Source: Bradyrhizobium sp. CB1717
GTDB lineage: Bacteria; Pseudomonadota; Alphaproteobacteria; Rhizobiales; Xanthobacteraceae
NCBI RefSeq assembly: GCF_029714325.1
Contig: NZ_CP121666.1
Coordinates: forward strand, 8,339,001-8,403,000
DNA: 64,000 bases
Direction: 5' to 3'
Positions 7,549 to 17,371 of this stretch are shown here, piece after piece. The notes below the pieces were generated by a model. The model saw only the letters and a program-made list of their open reading frames with translations. It was not told where the DNA came from and did not search any database. Each line of letters begins with the position of its first letter. Position 1 is the stretch's first letter. The position numbers and the translations under genes are program-made.

Positions 7549-9633
7549 TCAAGCCGCCTTTCGTTCCATGACGATGCTGCCGGCACCGTCGATATGCGCG
7601 TCAAAACTGGTGGAGACGAAGGTGGACGTCTCGTCTTCCGCGATCACGGCGGGGCCCGCGATGGTCGCGCCCGGCGCCATGTCCTCGCGGCGATAGAGCG
7701 GGATCTCGATGACCTCGCCTGCGCGGCCGTCGAAGAATTTTCGGCTGCCGACAGCCTTGGCCGCGGGCTTGCGCGCAACGGCCGCAACCGCGGAAGGATT
7801 GCGCGCGTCGGTGGTTGCGAGCACCGACCAGCTCAAGACCTCGATCGCCGCACCCGGGATCGGACGCTCGAACATCGCGGAATAATCCGTCTCGAACTTC
7901 TGGCGCAGGCCGGCGAGATCGGCCGAGGTCAGCGGCCGGTTCGGCAGCTCGACGGTGATCTCGTGGCCCTGACCGACATAGCGCATGAAGGCCGCGCGGC
8001 GTTCGCGCACCGGCGCACCGGCTGCACCGGGCTCGACCAGCGCACGCGCCTCGGTCGCCATCTCCTGCAAGAGATCGGAGACAGCCTTGGTGTCGAAATC
8101 GTCGAGCCGGACGTGACGGCTGCGCACCAGCTCGTAGGCGATGGGCGCCGCCAAGAATCCGACCGCCGAGCCGACGCCGGCATTCGACGGCACGATCACG
8201 CGGGAGACACCGATCTTCTCGGCGACGCGCGCCGCATGCAGCGGCGCGGCACCGCCGAAGGCGATCAGCGTATGCTGACCGACGATCTCGCCACGCTCGA
8301 CGGCGTGCACGCGCGCCGCGCTCGCCATGTTCTCGCAGACGACCTCGTGCACGGCATAGGCCGCGGTCTCCGCCGACAGGCCCAGCGCCTCACCGACATC
8401 GCGCAGCAGCGCCTGCTTCGACAGCTCCGGGTCGAGCTTGATCGTGCCACCTGCAAACGCATCGGGATCGATCATGCCGAGCGCGACGTCCGCATCCGTC
8501 ACCGCCGGACGCTGGCCGCCGCGGCCGTAACAGGCGGGTCCCGGCTCCGACGATGCGCTCTCCGGGCCGACGGTGACGCGCTTCATCGCATCGACATGGG
8601 CGATCGAGCCGCCGCCTGCGCCAATCTCGACCATCTCGATCACCGGGATGCGCACCGGCAGGCCCGAGCCCTTGAGGAAGCGCGCGGCACGGTCGACCTC
8701 GAACACGCGCGAGGTCTCCGGCTGGTATTTTTCGATCAGGCAGATCTTTGCCGTGGTGCCGCCCATGTCGAAGGAGAGCACCTTGCTCTCACCTAACCGC
8801 GCCGCGATCTGCGCCGCGAAGATGGCGCCGCCGGCCGGGCCGGATTCGACGAGACGCACCGGAAAGCGCCGCGCCGTCTCGATCGAGGTGACGCCGCCGC
8901 CCGACGTGACGAGATAGATCGCGCCGCGAAACTGCTCGACCTGCAAGGCATCGGCCATGCGGGCGAGATAGCCGTCGATCAGCGGTTGCACATAGGCGTT
9001 GGCAACCGCCGTGGAGGTGCGCTCATATTCGCGGATCTCCGGACACACGGCCGAGGACACCGTCACCGAAATGCCGGGCATCTCCTCGCTGATGATCGCG
9101 GCCGCGCGCCGCTCGTGCTCGGGATTCGCATAGGAGTGCAGGAAGGCGATCGCGACGCTCTCGACACCCAGCTCGCGCAATTTCGGCGCGAGTGCGCGCA
9201 CCGAGGCTTCGTCCAGCGGGAGGCGGACGGCGCCATGGGCGTCGATGCGCTCGGGCACGGTGAAGCGGAGGCTGCGCGGCGCCAGCGGCTTCGGCTTGTC
9301 GATGCTGAGATCGTACTGGTCGTAACGACTCTCGGTGCCGATATCGAGCACGTCGCGAAAACCGTCGGTCGCGATCAGCGCCGTCCTGGCGCCGCGCCGC
9401 TCGATGATCGCGTTGGTCGCGAGCGTCGTGCCGTGAATGAAGACGTCGATGTCGCTGATATGCGCTCGCGCATCGGCGAGGATGAGACGCATGCCATCCA
9501 GCACCGCCTGCTCCGGGCGCTGCGGCGTGGTCAGCACCTTGCGCGTCTTGCGCGCCTCGCCCACGTCCAGCACGATGTCGGTGAACGTGCCACCGATATC
9601 CACGGCAAGCCGCACCTCGGCTCCCTCAAGCAT
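7549..9633 (-). CDS. hyuA: Hydantoinase A/oxoprolinase family protein (HyuA-type)
   Basis: This 694-residue ATPase subunit has the sugar-kinase/actin-like phosphate loops RLAVDIGGTFTDIVL (near the N-terminus) and SFDMGGTTAKICLI, plus HGTTLATNAIIERRGA and GGGSIA. The start at 9633 has GGAGA seven bases upstream and puts the phosphate loop at the N-terminus; the open frame continues 39 codons further without family similarity. It forms an operon with hyuB. No permease or regulator is adjacent, so the natural cyclic-amide substrate (hydantoin or 5-oxoproline) is open. Confidence 0.9.
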   Translation of the reverse strand: MLEGAEVRLAVDIGGTFTDIVLDVGEARKTRKVLTTPQRPEQAVLDGMRLILADARAHISDIDVFIHGTTLATNAIIERRGARTALIATDGFRDVLDIGTESRYDQYDLSIDKPKPLAPRSLRFTVPERIDAHGAVRLPLDEASVRALAPKLRELGVESVAIAFLHSYANPEHERRAAAIISEEMPGISVTVSSAVCPEIREYERTSTAVANAYVQPLIDGYLARMADALQVEQFRGAIYLVTSGGGVTSIETARRFPVRLVESGPAGGAIFAAQIAARLGESKVLSFDMGGTTAKICLIEKYQPETSRVFEVDRAARFLKGSGLPVRIPVIEMVEIGAGGGSIAHVDAMKRVTVGPESASSEPGPACYGRGGQRPAVTDADVALGMIDPDAFAGGTIKLDPELSKQALLRDVGEALGLSAETAAYAVHEVVCENMASAARVHAVERGEIVGQHTLIAFGGAAPLHAARVAEKIGVSRVIVPSNAGVGSAVGFLAAPIAYELVRSRHVRLDDFDTKAVSDLLQEMATEARALVEPGAAGAPVRERRAAFMRYVGQGHEITVELPNRPLTSADLAGLRQKFETDYSAMFERPIPGAAIEVLSWSVLATTDARNPSAVAAVARKPAAKAVGSRKFFDGRAGEVIEIPLYRREDMAPGATIAGPAVIAEDETSTFVSTSFDAHIDGAGSIVMERKAA

Positions 9634-9818
9634 TCCAAATTCTCCGTGCTGATCGTCGAGACTGGGGTCGAAACCGCAGCAATTTTCATACCAGCAGGAG
9701 CGCGTTTGGTGAAGCCGCCGGGGCAGGCTTGCGTGGCACCTATGCAGCATTGCCAGCCGCGCCTTGGGCGTCTACTACAAGTCAGGGTCGGTCATGCGAC
9801 CGGCCCTGACAACATCGC

Positions 9819-10925
9819 TCATGAACGGCTCGGCAACCCGCGCATGAATTCCACGAGCGCGGTGCTGACCTCGCTCGGCCGCTCCTGCTGGGTCCAGTGG
9901 CCGCAGCCCGGAAGCATCTGCACCTTTCGCAAGCCGGGGACGAGCGTCTTCAGATTTGCGAGCAGCTGGTCCGTCCCGGGAGAGGACAGCAGGAAGTCGC
10001 GATCACCCGCCATGTAGAGCGCGGGGATGTTGACTTGGAGGCCCGTCAAGGCACCTGTGATTTCCCAACTGCGATCGAGATTTCGGTAATAGTTCAGCGC
10101 GCCGCGAAAGCCGGTCCGCTTGAATTCCTCACCATAATGATCGATATCGCGCTCGCTGATCCAGGATGGCAGGGTTGCCGGCGCACTTGGTCCCCGCAGG
10201 AAGCCGCCGCCCTTCGGGACCATCGCGAGGTTTGGTGTCGTTCCGCCGGCCGCGCGGCTTGCTGCCACACCGTCACCGGACGCGCCGAACAGCATGTTGC
10301 GCAGGGTCGCACGCGGATCGCGTCCGAGCTCGGCCTCCGCGGGTCCCGGCTCCTGGAAATAGAGCTGGTAGGACTGCGCGGTCTCGGTGCGCGGCATCAG
10401 ACTGGTCGGCGGCGCCTTGGCGCGGGGCCGGAACGGGACGCTGAGCGCGGCGATGGCCCTGAAGCGATCAGGCCGCGTGAGCGCTGCCTGCCAGGCAACG
10501 CTGGCGCCCCAATCATGCCCGACGATGACGGCAGTCGGCGCACCCAATGCGTCGAGAATGCCGACCATGTCACCGACGAGATGCAGGATCGTGTATTGGT
10601 CGATCGCCTGCGGTGCCTCGCTCCTGCCGTAGCCGCGCATGTCGGGAGCGACGACACGGAAGCCGGCGGCAGCAAGATCGTCGATCTGATGCCGCCAGGA
10701 ATACCACGTCTCGGGAAAACCGTGGACCAGCAACACCAAAGGCCCCTCGCCCTGCTCGGCAATGTTGATGTGGATTCCGTTCGCTTCGATAATTCGTTGT
10801 GTGATCCCAGTCATTTTCTCATCCCGTTCCGCACTCGCTGCAAAGGCGTTTGATGACACCGCGGGTGGCATCGCCTGCAAAGCGATCGGAGCCAAAGCCG
10901 CAGCCAGAAACCGGCGTCTGTCCAT
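9819..10925 (-). CDS. Tat-exported alpha/beta hydrolase, epoxide-hydrolase-like
   Basis: The protein has 368 residues from the ATG at 10925, chosen because GGGAGG is correctly spaced from it while the ATG six bases earlier abuts that site. The N-terminus is a Tat signal (DRRRFLAAAL, then a hydrophobic stretch). The core has HGFPETWYSWRHQ (oxyanion region), nucleophile Asp in GHDWGA, and a late catalytic His in GCGHWTQQERP, the pattern of epoxide hydrolases and haloalkane dehalogenases. It follows the NmrA-like gene by about 15 bases, so both probably answer to the TetR gene at 11985. Confidence 0.88.
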   Translation of the reverse strand: MDRRRFLAAALAPIALQAMPPAVSSNAFAASAERDEKMTGITQRIIEANGIHINIAEQGEGPLVLLVHGFPETWYSWRHQIDDLAAAGFRVVAPDMRGYGRSEAPQAIDQYTILHLVGDMVGILDALGAPTAVIVGHDWGASVAWQAALTRPDRFRAIAALSVPFRPRAKAPPTSLMPRTETAQSYQLYFQEPGPAEAELGRDPRATLRNMLFGASGDGVAASRAAGGTTPNLAMVPKGGGFLRGPSAPATLPSWISERDIDHYGEEFKRTGFRGALNYYRNLDRSWEITGALTGLQVNIPALYMAGDRDFLLSSPGTDQLLANLKTLVPGLRKVQMLPGCGHWTQQERPSEVSTALVEFMRGLPSRS

Positions 10926-10940
10926 GAGCATTCCTCCCGG

Positions 10941-11870
10941 TCAGGCCGTCGGCTTCGCGGCGGGCGCCAGCAACTCGGACTGCTGCTCGCGAACGAATTG
11001 CTCGAACGTCTTCGGCGCCGCACCGCCGATCTTCCCGATGGTGTCGGTGACGGCGAAGCGGGCGGTCTCGGCCGAGAGCCGGGCGGCCCGCAGCGACTTC
11101 CAGAGCGAGGACAGATGCTCGACGGCGTGCGCGTTCCAGCCGCGCGACAGAACCTCGTTGCGCCATTCTTCGTCGCTGATCTCTTCGTAGTGGACGTCCC
11201 TGTCGAAGACGTGCGCGAACGCTCCGACGATGTCACCCACGGAATTGACGCTGCCGATGATGGGATACGCGGATCCCGCAGCTTGCTCGGGATCTACGAG
11301 CAGGCCGACGGCGACCCGCGCCACGTCCTCAGCCGAGATCAACGGCAGAATGGTGCCTTCGTCGCCGAGCGGCAGGCGGATGGCACCGCGTTCCGGCAGG
11401 TTGGCGCCGACAAGCCGCGCCACGTTCTCGTAGAACACCGTGGCCCGCAGATGCAGCGGCCCGACGCCGGCCCATTCGAAGACCTGTTCCGACAGATAGT
11501 TCTGCCGCATGCGCGGTGTCGGCGCATCGATCGACGACTGGTACATCACGAGATTGACGAGACGCGAAATGCCGTGCCGGCGCGCGGCAAACGCCATCGC
11601 TGCGGTTGCTTCCGCCAATCCGTCCTGGACCGGATAGGCAAAATAGACCGATGAGACGCCTTTCGCTGCCTGTTCAACGGAGCGGACGTCGAGAAAATCG
11701 CCGACGAAGATCTCAGCGCCGAGCGACTTCAGCCGGTCAGAACGGCTGTCGATTTGACGCACGAATGCACGGACGTGATGACCCCGCCGAAGCAGCATTT
11801 CGGACACATGCCGGCCAGTCTGGCCCTGGGTGCCGCCTGCCGCGGAGGTCACGAGGATTATCTCTGCCAT
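10941..11870 (-). CDS. NmrA-like NAD(P)-binding oxidoreductase/regulator
   Basis: This 309-residue protein has an N-terminal Rossmann segment (MAEIILVTSAAGGTQGQTGRHV) in which the GxxGxxG is altered to AAGGTQGQTG, as in the NmrA/QOR2 branch of atypical short-chain dehydrogenases. The start at 11870 follows GGAAAGGA and puts the Rossmann strand at the N-terminus; the 18 upstream codons run into the operator. It is the first gene of a two-gene unit with the hydrolase and divergent from a TetR gene. Substrate and direction of catalysis cannot be assigned; a redox-sensing role is equally possible. Confidence 0.8.
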   Translation of the reverse strand: MAEIILVTSAAGGTQGQTGRHVSEMLLRRGHHVRAFVRQIDSRSDRLKSLGAEIFVGDFLDVRSVEQAAKGVSSVYFAYPVQDGLAEATAAMAFAARRHGISRLVNLVMYQSSIDAPTPRMRQNYLSEQVFEWAGVGPLHLRATVFYENVARLVGANLPERGAIRLPLGDEGTILPLISAEDVARVAVGLLVDPEQAAGSAYPIIGSVNSVGDIVGAFAHVFDRDVHYEEISDEEWRNEVLSRGWNAHAVEHLSSLWKSLRAARLSAETARFAVTDTIGKIGGAAPKTFEQFVREQQSELLAPAAKPTA

Positions 11871-11902
11871 CGTCTCGATCCTTTCCCGTTTCACTTCGCT
11901 GT

Positions 11903-11951
11903 GGTACGATGCGGTACCGCGCAAAGGATCGATATGGTACCGTTAGGTACC
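11903..11951. promoter_or_regulatory. Cluster of GGTACC half-sites, likely TetR operator
   Basis: GGTACC occurs at 11913-11918 (inside the perfect palindrome GCGGTACCGC), 11936-11941 and 11946-11951, with a further GGTAC at 11903-11907. The last two sit ten bases apart. The cluster lies exactly between the NmrA-like gene and the divergent TetR gene, the usual place for an autoregulatory TetR operator. Binding is inferred. Confidence 0.6.
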
Positions 11952-11984
11952 GAGTCAAGGGGAAGCAAGGAGAAGATTGCGTCC

Positions 11985-12620
11985 ATGAGTCCAAAGACAG
12001 AGCCGCCCGAGGAAGATGCTGAAGGCCTTGAAGTCCGGAAGCGGATCCTGGGCGCAGCGCTTTCCGCGTTCATGGAGGGCGGCTACGCGCAGACCAGCAC
12101 GCTGGAGATCGCGACGCGCGCACGCGTGTCAAAGCGCGAGCTCTACTCCCTGTTCGGCAACAAGGAGGCGATGCTGGTCGCCTGCATCACCGAGCGCGCT
12201 CAGCGGATCAAGGCCCCGGCAAACCTGCCGGCGATCCACGACAGAGAGATGCTGGCGAAAGTGCTCATCGCGTTCGGGACGAAGCTTCTGACGGAAACGA
12301 CCGACCCGGTCGTCGTCGCCGTGTTCCGGCTGGCGATATCCGAAGCCGTCAATGCACCAAAGGTCGCGCATGCGCTGGACAGCATCGCCCGCAAGCCGAC
12401 CCGCGACTCGCTGCGGACAATCATGGCGAACGCCAGATCGACGGATCTCCTTGCCGGCGAGCCCGAAGCGATGGCCCAGACCTTCCTGGGATTGTTGTGG
12501 GGAGACCTGATGACGGGTCTGCTGCTGCAGGCCGTCAATCGCCCAAGCAGCAGCGAGATCGCGCGGCGCGCGAGCGAGGCGTCAACGGCGTTCCTGAGAC
12601 TCTATCCGAAGCCCGGCTAA
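11985..12620 (+). CDS. TetR/AcrR family transcriptional regulator
   Basis: This 211-residue protein has an N-terminal helix-turn-helix (TSTLEIATRARVSKRELYSLFGNKEAML) after a short acidic leader (MSPKTEPPEEDAEG). The ATG at 11985 is preceded by AAGGAGA; the frame extends upstream through the operator and was not used. The C-terminal ligand domain resembles TetR proteins that contact aromatic or lipophilic ligands only in a general way. It is divergent from the NmrA-like/hydrolase pair, which it probably represses. Confidence 0.9.
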   Translation: MSPKTEPPEEDAEGLEVRKRILGAALSAFMEGGYAQTSTLEIATRARVSKRELYSLFGNKEAMLVACITERAQRIKAPANLPAIHDREMLAKVLIAFGTKLLTETTDPVVVAVFRLAISEAVNAPKVAHALDSIARKPTRDSLRTIMANARSTDLLAGEPEAMAQTFLGLLWGDLMTGLLLQAVNRPSSSEIARRASEASTAFLRLYPKPG

Positions 12621-12630
12621 CCGCCCCGTT

Positions 12631-13440
12631 TCAGAGCAGGAATGCAAGCGCCGCTTCGCAGCGCTCCTCGACCTTCAGCGTCAGGAGATCGTCGGCACGG
12701 GTGCGTCCGAGATTGACCGCGGCGATCGGAATCTGCCGTTTCGCGGCCGCCTGCACGAAACGGAATCCGGAATAGACCATCAATGACGAGCCAACGATCA
12801 GCATGGCATCGGCCTGCGACAGATGGTCCTGTGCCGTGGCGACGACGTCGCGCGGCACGTTCTCGCCGAAGAACACCACGTCGGGCTTGAGGATGCCACC
12901 GCAGGCTTCGCAAGAAGGCACCTTGAACGACGAGAACTCCGCGTGCTCCAGATCGGCGTCACCGTCCGGCGCATCCGCGGCATCGAGCCTCAGCCACTCC
13001 GCATTCGCGCGGCCGAGCGTCTCCTGGAATTCGCTCCGCGGCGTCTTCGCCCCGCAGCCCATGCAGCGGACGAGATCGAGCCGGCCATGCAAATCGATCA
13101 CCTGCCGGTGGCCGGCGGATTGATGCAGCCGGTCGACGTTCTGGGTCAGCAGCATGCCGCAGCGGCCGCCTGCCTCGAGCCGGGCCAGCGCACGGTGCGC
13201 ATCATTCGGCTTCGCCTGGCCGAACCGCCGCCAGCCGACCAGGCTGCGCGCCCAATAGCGCTGGCGCGTGTGCTCGTCGTCCGCCATGAAGGCCTGGAAA
13301 TTGACCGGCTGGGTCCGCTTCCAGTTGCCGTGACTGTCACGGTAATCGGGAATGCCCGAATTGGTGCTGCAGCCGGCGCCGGTCAGCACGAACAGATTTT
13401 CGTGCCGGCCGACGAAATCCTGGAGGGGAGAGCTTGCCAT
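12631..13440 (-). CDS. Sir2-family NAD-dependent protein deacetylase
   Basis: This 269-residue sirtuin has the NAD-binding motifs GAGCSTNSGIPDYR and TQNVDRLH, the catalytic His in DLHGRLDLVRC, a zinc site of four cysteines (CMGC and, about 50 residues later, CEACGG), then VVFFGENVP and VGSSL. The pattern is nearest class II (SIRT4-like) sirtuins, which favour longer acyl groups, but the class is inferred. It is read in the same direction as the SDR and permease genes upstream, with a 68-base gap to the SDR stop. Confidence 0.92.
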   Translation of the reverse strand: MASSPLQDFVGRHENLFVLTGAGCSTNSGIPDYRDSHGNWKRTQPVNFQAFMADDEHTRQRYWARSLVGWRRFGQAKPNDAHRALARLEAGGRCGMLLTQNVDRLHQSAGHRQVIDLHGRLDLVRCMGCGAKTPRSEFQETLGRANAEWLRLDAADAPDGDADLEHAEFSSFKVPSCEACGGILKPDVVFFGENVPRDVVATAQDHLSQADAMLIVGSSLMVYSGFRFVQAAAKRQIPIAAVNLGRTRADDLLTLKVEERCEAALAFLL

Positions 13441-13508
13441 GGCGCAGATGTAGTCTGCGCCGGCGGATTCTGCCAGATGCCGCGCGGGCCCGCCCGCGGC
13501 GGCCCGAG

Positions 13509-14345
13509 TTAACTGGCCCAGTTCTCGCGAAACTCCGGAAACAGCGTGATACCTCCGCAGGCATAGATCGTCTGCCCGGTGATGTAGCTGGCATCATCGG
13601 AGGCGAGGAAGGCGAACACGGCGGCGATCTCTTCCGGCGTGCCGACACGGCCCATGGGAATGTGACTGGTGACGACGCCGCGCTTTTCGGGATCACCGGT
13701 CCAGGCTGCGTTGATCGGCGTGTCGATCGCGCCGGGACCGACCGCATTGACGCGGATACCGCGGCCGGCGAACTCCAGCGCCAGCGTCCGCGTCAGACCG
13801 GCCATACCACTCTTGCTGATCGAATAAGCGAGATAGCCCGGCTTCGGGATGATCTGGTGGACGCTGGAGCAGTTGATGATGCTGCCGCCTCCGCCGCGCG
13901 CGACGAAGTGCGCCAGCGCCTTCTGCGCACAGAGCACGGCGCCGTTCAGATTGACGTCGATGATGCGGCGATAGGTTTCGACATCGAGCGCATCGCTCGA
14001 GGATTCCCGCTGGAAGCCGGCATTGTTGACGAGACAGTCGAGACGCTTGAAGCGCGCAAGAACCCTCTCGAACATCGCGGCGATCTCCTGCTCGTTGCCA
14101 ACGTCGGCCTTGACGATGACATGATCGAGCCTGCCGTGACCACGGTCGCTCGATGCCGTTCGCGCAAGGGCGAGCGTCTCCTCGGCCTTCTGGGGATGAT
14201 CGAAATAGTTGATGGCGACGGTCGCGCCTTCCTGCGCCAGTCGGATGGCAACGGCACGGCCGATGCCTTGCGAGGCGCCGGTCACCAGCGCGTGCTGGCC
14301 GACGAGGCGCGAGGGAAAGGAAGTTGAGCGTTCGGTCTGCGGCAT
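13509..14345 (-). CDS. SDR-family oxidoreductase (glucose 1-dehydrogenase-like)
   Basis: This 278-residue classical short-chain dehydrogenase has the cofactor motif TGASQGIG, NNAG, catalytic Ser (INCSS) and Tyr-x3-Lys (YSISK), and a C-terminal DDASYITGQ segment. The ATG at 14345 has GGAGA seven bases upstream; an in-frame start 17 codons earlier lacks support. The residue after the second strand (NYFDHP) does not settle NAD against NADP. It lies between an NCS2 permease and a sirtuin. Substrate unknown. Confidence 0.88.
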   Translation of the reverse strand: MPQTERSTSFPSRLVGQHALVTGASQGIGRAVAIRLAQEGATVAINYFDHPQKAEETLALARTASSDRGHGRLDHVIVKADVGNEQEIAAMFERVLARFKRLDCLVNNAGFQRESSSDALDVETYRRIIDVNLNGAVLCAQKALAHFVARGGGGSIINCSSVHQIIPKPGYLAYSISKSGMAGLTRTLALEFAGRGIRVNAVGPGAIDTPINAAWTGDPEKRGVVTSHIPMGRVGTPEEIAAVFAFLASDDASYITGQTIYACGGITLFPEFRENWAS

Positions 14346-14418
14346 GTGTTTTCTCCGGAATGCCTCATCATGGATGGAACCGGCGTTTTGTTCCATCCCT
14401 TCGGCGCATTGCTGGGAT

Positions 14419-15738
14419 TCATTCCGCGCGGCGCGCCAGCGGCGAGGTCAGGATCTGATACAGGATGATGGCGCCGAAGGTCGCGGTGCCGATGCCGCCG
14501 ATGGTGAACGCGCCGAACTTGAGCGTGAGGTCGCCCGCGCCTGCGGTCAGCGCCACGGCGACAGTGATGAGGTTCGCAGGATTGGCGAAGTCGACCTTGT
14601 TCTCGACCCAGATCCGGCCCGCCATCGCCGCGATCAAGCCGAACAGCACGATCGAGAGACCACCGATGACCGGACCCGGGATCGACAGGATCAGCGCGCC
14701 GAATTTTGGCGAGAAGCCGAGCAGGATCGACACTGTGGCCGCGAAAGCAAACAGCAGGGTCGAATAGACCTTCGTTGCCGCCATGACGCCGATATTCTCG
14801 GCATAGGTGGTGACGCCGGTGCCGCCGCCGCAGGCCGCCACGATCGTCGCGAGGCTGTCAGCGAACAAGGCGCGACCGAGATAAGCATCGAGGCTGCGGC
14901 CCGTCATGGCGCCGACGGCCTTGATGTGCCCGAGATTCTCGGCGACCAGGATGACCGCGACCGGCGCGATCAGGAAGATCGCATCGGCCTGGAAGGTCGG
15001 CGTGGTGAATTTCGGCAGGCCGAGCCACGCCGCGGCCGAAAGCTGGGTGAAGTCGATCGGCTTGCCGAAGCCGAGGCCGTTCGCGAACAGAAAATACAAA
15101 AGATATCCGCCGATCGCCCCGAGGATGATCGGCAGCCGGCGCCACAGGCCTGGCGCTGCAACGGCAACCACACCGATGATCAGAACGGTCGCAAGCCCGA
15201 TCCAGGTGTCGAACGCATTGGCGCTCACCGCCTTGACCGCGACCGGTGCGAGGTTGAGACCGATCGCGGCGACCACGGCGCCGGTGACGGCCGGCGGCAT
15301 CAGGCGCTCGACCCAGCCGACGCCCGACCACATCACGATCAGCGCAATCGCGCCGTAGAGCACTCCGGCTCCGACGATGCCGCCGAGCGCAACGGAGATG
15401 TTCGGGTTCGGCCCCTGCCCGGCATAGCCCGTGGCGGCGAGGACGACGGCGATGAAGGCGAAGCTCGAGCCGAGATAGCTCGGCACGCGCCCCGCGACGA
15501 TGACGAAGAAGATCAGCGTGCCGACGCCGGAGAACAGGACCGCAACATTGGGATCGAACCCCATCAGCAGCGGCGCGATGATCGTCGCACCTGACATCGC
15601 CACGCAATGCTGCAGACCGGAGACGATGGTCTGGCCCCATGACAACCGCTCCTCCGGCATAATCACGCCCGAGGTCTTCAGTTTCCAACGCGGAAAATAG
15701 CCTTGCGTCTGCTCGTCCGAGCCTGTCGTGGTTGTCAT
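14419..15738 (-). CDS. NCS2-family nucleobase:cation symporter (UraA/RutG-like)
   Basis: This 439-residue inner-membrane protein has about 12-14 hydrophobic segments. The family QH motif is in TM1 ([14 protein letters not shown]), and the substrate/carrier segment reads [11 protein letters not shown] followed by [17 protein letters not shown], very like the pyrimidine permeases UraA and RutG and unlike xanthine carriers. It should import uracil or a similar pyrimidine with protons. GGGGG precedes the ATG. No rut genes are adjacent. It shares a 140-base divergent promoter region with dctA. Confidence 0.88.
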   Translation of the reverse strand: MTTTTGSDEQTQGYFPRWKLKTSGVIMPEERLSWGQTIVSGLQHCVAMSGATIIAPLLMGFDPNVAVLFSGVGTLIFFVIVAGRVPSYLGSSFAFIAVVLAATGYAGQGPNPNISVALGGIVGAGVLYGAIALIVMWSGVGWVERLMPPAVTGAVVAAIGLNLAPVAVKAVSANAFDTWIGLATVLIIGVVAVAAPGLWRRLPIILGAIGGYLLYFLFANGLGFGKPIDFTQLSAAAWLGLPKFTTPTFQADAIFLIAPVAVILVAENLGHIKAVGAMTGRSLDAYLGRALFADSLATIVAACGGGTGVTTYAENIGVMAATKVYSTLLFAFAATVSILLGFSPKFGALILSIPGPVIGGLSIVLFGLIAAMAGRIWVENKVDFANPANLITVAVALTAGAGDLTLKFGAFTIGGIGTATFGAIILYQILTSPLARRAE

Positions 15739-15831
15739 ATTCCCCCCGTTGCGGTGCAGCGATCGATGTTCGTGCGATCCGACAAAAATGTGATTGTCGC
15801 TTCTGCGGTGACCATCACATGATGCAAGTCA

Positions 15832-15851
15832 TGCAAGATTCAAATCTTGCA
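15832..15851. promoter_or_regulatory. Perfect 20-bp palindrome upstream of dctA
   Basis: TGCAAGATTCAAATCTTGCA is a complete dyad (9-bp arms, CA centre) 27 bases before the dctA ATG. A further TGCAAG direct half-site lies ten bases upstream. It is probably an operator for a repressor of dctA or of the divergent permease. No -24/-12 sigma-54 promoter was found here, unlike classic rhizobial dctA. Confidence 0.6.
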
Positions 15852-15878
15852 AAATCAATGTGTTCCGGGGCTCATCAT

Positions 15879-17213
15879 ATGACACAGATCGCGATCCAGC
15901 CAGCCGTCCATCGCCGGCACCAGCCCTGGTACAAGATCCTCTACATCCAGGTGCTGATCGCGATCGCGCTCGGCGTGCTCATCGGCTATTTCTATCCCGA
16001 TCTCGGCAAGGCCTTGAAGCCGCTCGGCGACGGCTTCATCGCGCTGATCAAGATGATGATCGCGCCTGTCATCTTCTGCACCGTGGTGCACGGTATCTCC
16101 TCGATGGGCGACCTCAAACGTGTCGGCCGGGTCGGATTGAAGTCGCTGATCTATTTCGAGACGGTCTCGACCGTCGCGCTCGCGGTCGGCCTGCTGGTCG
16201 GCGAGGTTCTCCAGCCCGGACACGGCTTCAACATCGATCCCGCCACGATCGACCCGAACTCGGTCGCGACTTACGTCACCAAGGCCAAGGAAGAAGGCAT
16301 CGTCGCCCATCTGATGGCGATCATTCCCGACAGCTATCTCGGCGCGATCGCGCGCGGCGACCTGCTCCAGGTGCTGCTGATCTCGATCCTCTCGGGCTTC
16401 GCCATCGCCTTCCTCGGCAAGGCCGGTGAGCCCATTGCGGAGGCGATCGACAAGGCGGCGAAGATGTTCTTCGGCATCATCCGCATCATCGTGCGCGTGG
16501 CGCCGATCGGCGCCTTCGGCGCGATGGCGTTCACCGTCGGCGCCTACGGGCTCGGCTCGCTGCTCAATCTCGCCGCCCTGATCGGCACGTTCTATCTCAC
16601 GAGCATCCTGTTCGTTCTGATCGTGCTGGGTGCGATTGCCCGCCTCGCCGGCTTCTCGATCCTGCGCTTCATCGCCTACATCAAGGACGAGCTCCTGATC
16701 GTGCTCGGCACCTCGTCGTCGGAAACGGTGCTGCCGCAGATGATCCAGAAGATGGAGCATCTCGGCGCCTCGCGGTCGGTGGTCGGCCTCGTGATCCCGA
16801 CCGGCTACAGCTTCAACCTCGACGGCACCAACATCTACATGACGCTGGCGACGCTGTTCCTGGCACAGGCGACCAACACGCATCTGACCATCTGGCAGGA
16901 GCTCGGCATTTTGGGCATCGCCATGATCACCTCGAAGGGCGCTTCGGGCGTGACCGGCGCCGGCTTCATCACGCTCGCCGCGACGCTGTCGATCGTGCCT
17001 GACATCCCGATCCAGTCGATTGCGATCCTGGTCGGCATCGACAAGTTCATGAGCGAGTGCCGTGCACTGACCAATCTGATCGGCAATGGCGTCGCCTGCG
17101 TCGTCATCAGCATCTCCGAAGGTGAGCTCGACCGCGACGCGCTGCACGAGACCATGGCGCATCCGCTGGAGATCGGTGAGGCACTGGAACCGGGCGGCGG
17201 CGCAACCTCATAA
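15879..17213 (+). CDS. dctA: C4-dicarboxylate:cation symporter DctA
   Basis: This 444-residue DAACS-family carrier matches DctA from its first residues ([20 protein letters not shown]) through the re-entrant serine-rich loop ([13 protein letters not shown]) and the TM7/TM8 ligand motifs ([26 protein letters not shown]). It takes up succinate, malate and fumarate. The start at 15879 fits the family N-terminus; the open frame running back to 15732 passes through the palindrome and is not used. The ribosome site is weak. A terminator-like hairpin follows at 17336. In rhizobia dctA feeds free-living growth and bacteroids, but no dctBD pair is present here. Confidence 0.93.
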   Translation: MTQIAIQPAVHRRHQPWYKILYIQVLIAIALGVLIGYFYPDLGKALKPLGDGFIALIKMMIAPVIFCTVVHGISSMGDLKRVGRVGLKSLIYFETVSTVALAVGLLVGEVLQPGHGFNIDPATIDPNSVATYVTKAKEEGIVAHLMAIIPDSYLGAIARGDLLQVLLISILSGFAIAFLGKAGEPIAEAIDKAAKMFFGIIRIIVRVAPIGAFGAMAFTVGAYGLGSLLNLAALIGTFYLTSILFVLIVLGAIARLAGFSILRFIAYIKDELLIVLGTSSSETVLPQMIQKMEHLGASRSVVGLVIPTGYSFNLDGTNIYMTLATLFLAQATNTHLTIWQELGILGIAMITSKGASGVTGAGFITLAATLSIVPDIPIQSIAILVGIDKFMSECRALTNLIGNGVACVVISISEGELDRDALHETMAHPLEIGEALEPGGGATS

Positions 17214-17335
17214 GTCGCGCACCATGAGCGGACGAAGCCGGTTCCGACCGCGGTAGTTTTCCGGAGTAGAAATTTGGCGCGGCACGCGTCACAACAGCAG
17301 CGTTGGGATCACTGATTGATACTCATTTCTTTCCA

Positions 17336-17371
17336 CCCGACGCGCTGGGGGCAGGGCGTCGGGTTTTTATT
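17336..17371 (+). terminator. Rho-independent terminator after dctA
   Basis: An 8-bp perfect stem, CCCGACGC (17336-17343) with GCGTCGGG (17356-17363), is followed by TTTTTATTATT. It lies about 120 bases after the dctA stop and touches the stop codon of the convergent ABC-F gene, so it may serve both. Confidence 0.8.

Noticed and set aside
14209..15594. 461-codon plus-strand frame across the SDR and permease genes
   Set aside because: It crosses two well-defined opposite-strand genes and has no motif.
15739..15878. Sigma-54 promoter for dctA
   Set aside because: No TGGCAC-N5-TTGC-like pair was found in the intergenic region.
15855..17162. 435-codon frame antisense to dctA
   Set aside because: Composition is dominated by Arg/Asp/His, as expected from antisense of a membrane protein gene; dctA is unmistakable.
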